Of a DNA stretch of 7,532 nucleotides, positions 6,507-7,532 are shown piece by piece (the stretch's first letter is position 1; every line of letters starts with the position of its first letter). The position numbers were made by a program, and so were the translations under genes. The notes under the pieces are model-generated. The model had not been told where the DNA came from, made no database searches, and saw only the letters and a program-made list of their open reading frames with translations. The DNA comes from an uncultured Bryobacterales bacterium (GTDB taxonomy: Bacteria; Acidobacteriota; Terriglobia; Bryobacterales; Bryobacteraceae), in the NCBI GenBank assembly GCA_937859895.1, contig CALMAV010000230.1, positions 3,644 to 11,175 on the forward strand, written 5' to 3'.

Positions 6507-6806
6507 ACTCTTCTAGCAGCGGTAGCCCTTCTTTTGGGCCGAGTTCTATTCAACCTCGGTAATTTGCTGGTTACTCAGAATGCGGCAAACCGAGTATCCA
6601 TCAGGCAGGTGTTAGGAGCGAGTCGGGGTATTGGACGGAAAGCCGGGCTTCGATCCGCAGCATGTATTAACGGTAAAAGTATCGTTTAATCCGAAGAAGA
6701 CCGAAGAACCGGCCAAACGGCTGCAGCATATCGACGAGCTACTTGACCAGTTTCGCAGGCTGCCAGATGTTACTTCAGCTTCGTCCGTCAGCCGTCCTCC
6801 TCTCCT
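6507..6806 (+). pseudogene. Relic of an ADOP/MacB-type ABC transporter permease
   Basis: Two adjacent pieces resemble acidobacterial duplicated orphan permeases (FtsX/MacB_PCD domains) in two different frames. In the frame starting at 6507 there is a membrane-helix-like LLAAVALLLGRVLFNLGNLL followed by NAANRVSIRQVLGASRG. This corresponds to the family's 'NLLLARA..REIAVRLALGASRG' block. From about 6631 the next frame reads DGKPGFDPQHVLTVKV, then LDQFRRLPDVTSASSVSRPP, matching the 'vDPGF.pdhVLt..v...lPGV.sA' block that in intact members lies well over 100 residues further on. The segment between them is therefore deleted and the frame changed. The ATP-independent N-terminus and the second half are absent. 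Beyond about 6806 the open frame is only antisense of the next gene. It is surely not functional as a permease. Confidence 0.75.
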
Positions 6807-6843
6807 ATTATCGATCTTACGGGACTGGTTCAGACGGCTTGAA

Positions 6844-7317
6844 TCACTTAGCCGTGTGGTGATCGTAGCTGATTACTCTCGTGATCTTCCATCCATCTTG
6901 AGTGTTCTTCCAAACGTGGATGAACTTGGCTTCGCCGACTACGCCGTGATCTTGCGTTCCGGGATGCAGGAATCGATGAATACCAATTTCGACGGCTCCG
7001 TAACCTTGCAGCGGAGAGACTTCCATAGTTCCGGGAACAAGCTCGCGGGTTACCTTGCCGCAGAGATTGTTTTTGATACTGGCGACTATAGCGTCACGAC
7101 CAAACGTAGGATTACTTTTGTCGTGAAGAAACTCTGCGTCCTTCGCCCAAAAGGAGGCGACCTTCGGTATATCGCAATTATTTACGGCGTCAAATAAGGC
7201 GGCGTCCAGACTGGCCACAGTCTTTTGTATCGAGTCGGAGGAGTTCTGCGCTAAAGCTGTTGTACAGCAGCAGAGCAACACTCCGATCACACATTTGGTC
7301 ACACTGTAGATTGCCAT
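6844..7317 (-). CDS. Secreted NTF2-like / DUF4440 (SnoaL-type) protein
   Basis: A 157-residue exported protein. Residues 1-23 form a Sec signal (MAIYSVTKCVIGVLLCCCTTALA, shown here only as a span; hydrophobic core with three Cys at 16-18) with a likely cut ALA|Q. The mature part is a cone-shaped NTF2 fold: helix SIQKTVASLDAALFDAV, CDIPKVASFWAKDAEFLHD, FGRDAIVASIKNNLC, then beta strands ending in FIHVWKNTQDGWKITRVISYDHH, a very typical DUF4440 ending. The function of such proteins is generally unknown; some bind small ligands, and no catalytic residue can be assigned. The start is chosen at 7317 because it begins the signal peptide and has GAGGA 4 nt upstream. The longer frame to 7416 adds a charged stretch that would bury the signal. 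It is convergent with the permease relic. Confidence 0.9.
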   Translation of the reverse strand: MAIYSVTKCVIGVLLCCCTTALAQNSSDSIQKTVASLDAALFDAVNNCDIPKVASFWAKDAEFLHDKSNPTFGRDAIVASIKNNLCGKVTRELVPGTMEVSPLQGYGAVEIGIHRFLHPGTQDHGVVGEAKFIHVWKNTQDGWKITRVISYDHHTAK

Positions 7318-7321
7318 GCAT

Positions 7322-7326
7322 TCCTC
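7322..7326 (-). promoter_or_regulatory. Shine-Dalgarno deciding the start at 7317
   Basis: The minus strand reads GAGGA, ending 4 nt before the ATG at 7317. It supports the start that exposes the signal peptide over the upstream in-frame start at 7416. Confidence 0.65.
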
Positions 7327-7425
7327 ATCAGCATTACGCAAGTGGAAGACAATAAGTTCTGCCCCCTTTTCGTCATCGTCGGTTATCCGGAGCCTCGCGA
7401 ATTTCGACGACTCCACGAACCGGAA

Positions 7426-7532
7426 CTACGGATGAGGAAAGACCCGAACGTCCATGCCTTCGGCAGAGCTTATAAGGCGATCAAGGTCGCTGCCAAATGC
7501 CCGCTCCCACCAGCTGTCGCGGCCCTTGTGGC
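7426..7532 (-). CDS. C-terminal end of an unidentified protein, possibly KdpD/universal-stress-like (5' partial)
   Basis: An open minus-strand frame enters from the right edge and ends in TAG at 7428-7426, giving 34 residues: HKGRDSWWERAFGSDL, then DRLISSAEGMDVRVFPHP. The pattern 'G+..WWE..FGSDLDRLI..A.GMDVRVF' recalls the end of universal-stress / KdpD sensor domains ('W.ELL.GSVVDRLIR.SGDIDVYVV'), with a bulky pair of Trp, a GS turn and a final D-hydrophobic strand. The match is short, so identity is tentative. It lies 108 bp upstream of the secreted NTF2-like gene on the same strand and could share its transcript. Confidence 0.4.
   Translation of the reverse strand, partial: HKGRDSWWERAFGSDLDRLISSAEGMDVRVFPHP

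Noticed and set aside
6806..7197. Right part of a 188-residue plus-strand open frame
   Set aside because: Only its first 58 residues look like permease. The rest is the complement of the intact secreted NTF2-like gene.
1..7532. CRISPR arrays, tRNA/rRNA genes, toxin-antitoxin or phage-defence genes
   Set aside because: No regularly spaced repeats, no tRNA cloverleaf or rRNA stretch, and no such protein families recognised in any frame.

Overview
The window looks like chromosomal DNA of an Acidobacteriota member (Terriglobia type, the Terriglobus/Granulicella/Edaphobacter group). The evidence is a decayed piece of an ADOP-type orphan permease (a family greatly expanded in that phylum), a DUF2911 lipid-free secreted protein, an NTF2-like secreted protein ending in a typical WKITRVISYDHH tail, and a 'NALRTGLTGRTVLLP' hypothetical protein that I associate from memory with this group. 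The assignment is by family resemblance only.

Layout, left to right. 2-916 (+) is the C-terminal four-fifths of a flavoprotein amine oxidase (sarcosine / N-methyltryptophan oxidase family), cut by the window edge. It meets tail to tail, with a 7-nt overlap, a minus-strand Ala-rich coiled-coil hypothetical gene (910-1674). The leader of that gene carries a terminator-like hairpin followed by a U-tract just ahead of the Shine-Dalgarno. Divergent from it, 1966-2490 (+) is an exported DUF2911 protein. Its 3' end overlaps by 53 nt the end of a long minus-strand GH13 alpha-amylase family gene (2438-4885). Only 30 bp separate the amylase start from the divergent start of a class I SAM methyltransferase (4916-5683, +), which ends in a hairpin.

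The right third shows decay. A Dps ferritin-like gene (5754-6250, -) keeps every ferroxidase ligand, but about 1 nt is missing near 5817, so the last helix is read out of frame; the correct C-terminus is still visible in the neighbouring frame. A gene-poor stretch (6251-6506) follows, then a fragment of an ADOP/MacB-type permease (6507-6806, +) with an internal deletion and frame change. After that come an intact secreted NTF2-like/DUF4440 protein (6844-7317, -) and 34 residues of an unidentified minus-strand protein that runs off the right edge.

The genes do not form one operon; most neighbours are convergent or divergent and share no pathway I can defend. I see no clear new system. The points most worth a second look are the hairpin leader plus its uncharacterised protein family, the frameshifted dps, the permease relic, and the very tight divergent amylase/methyltransferase junction.
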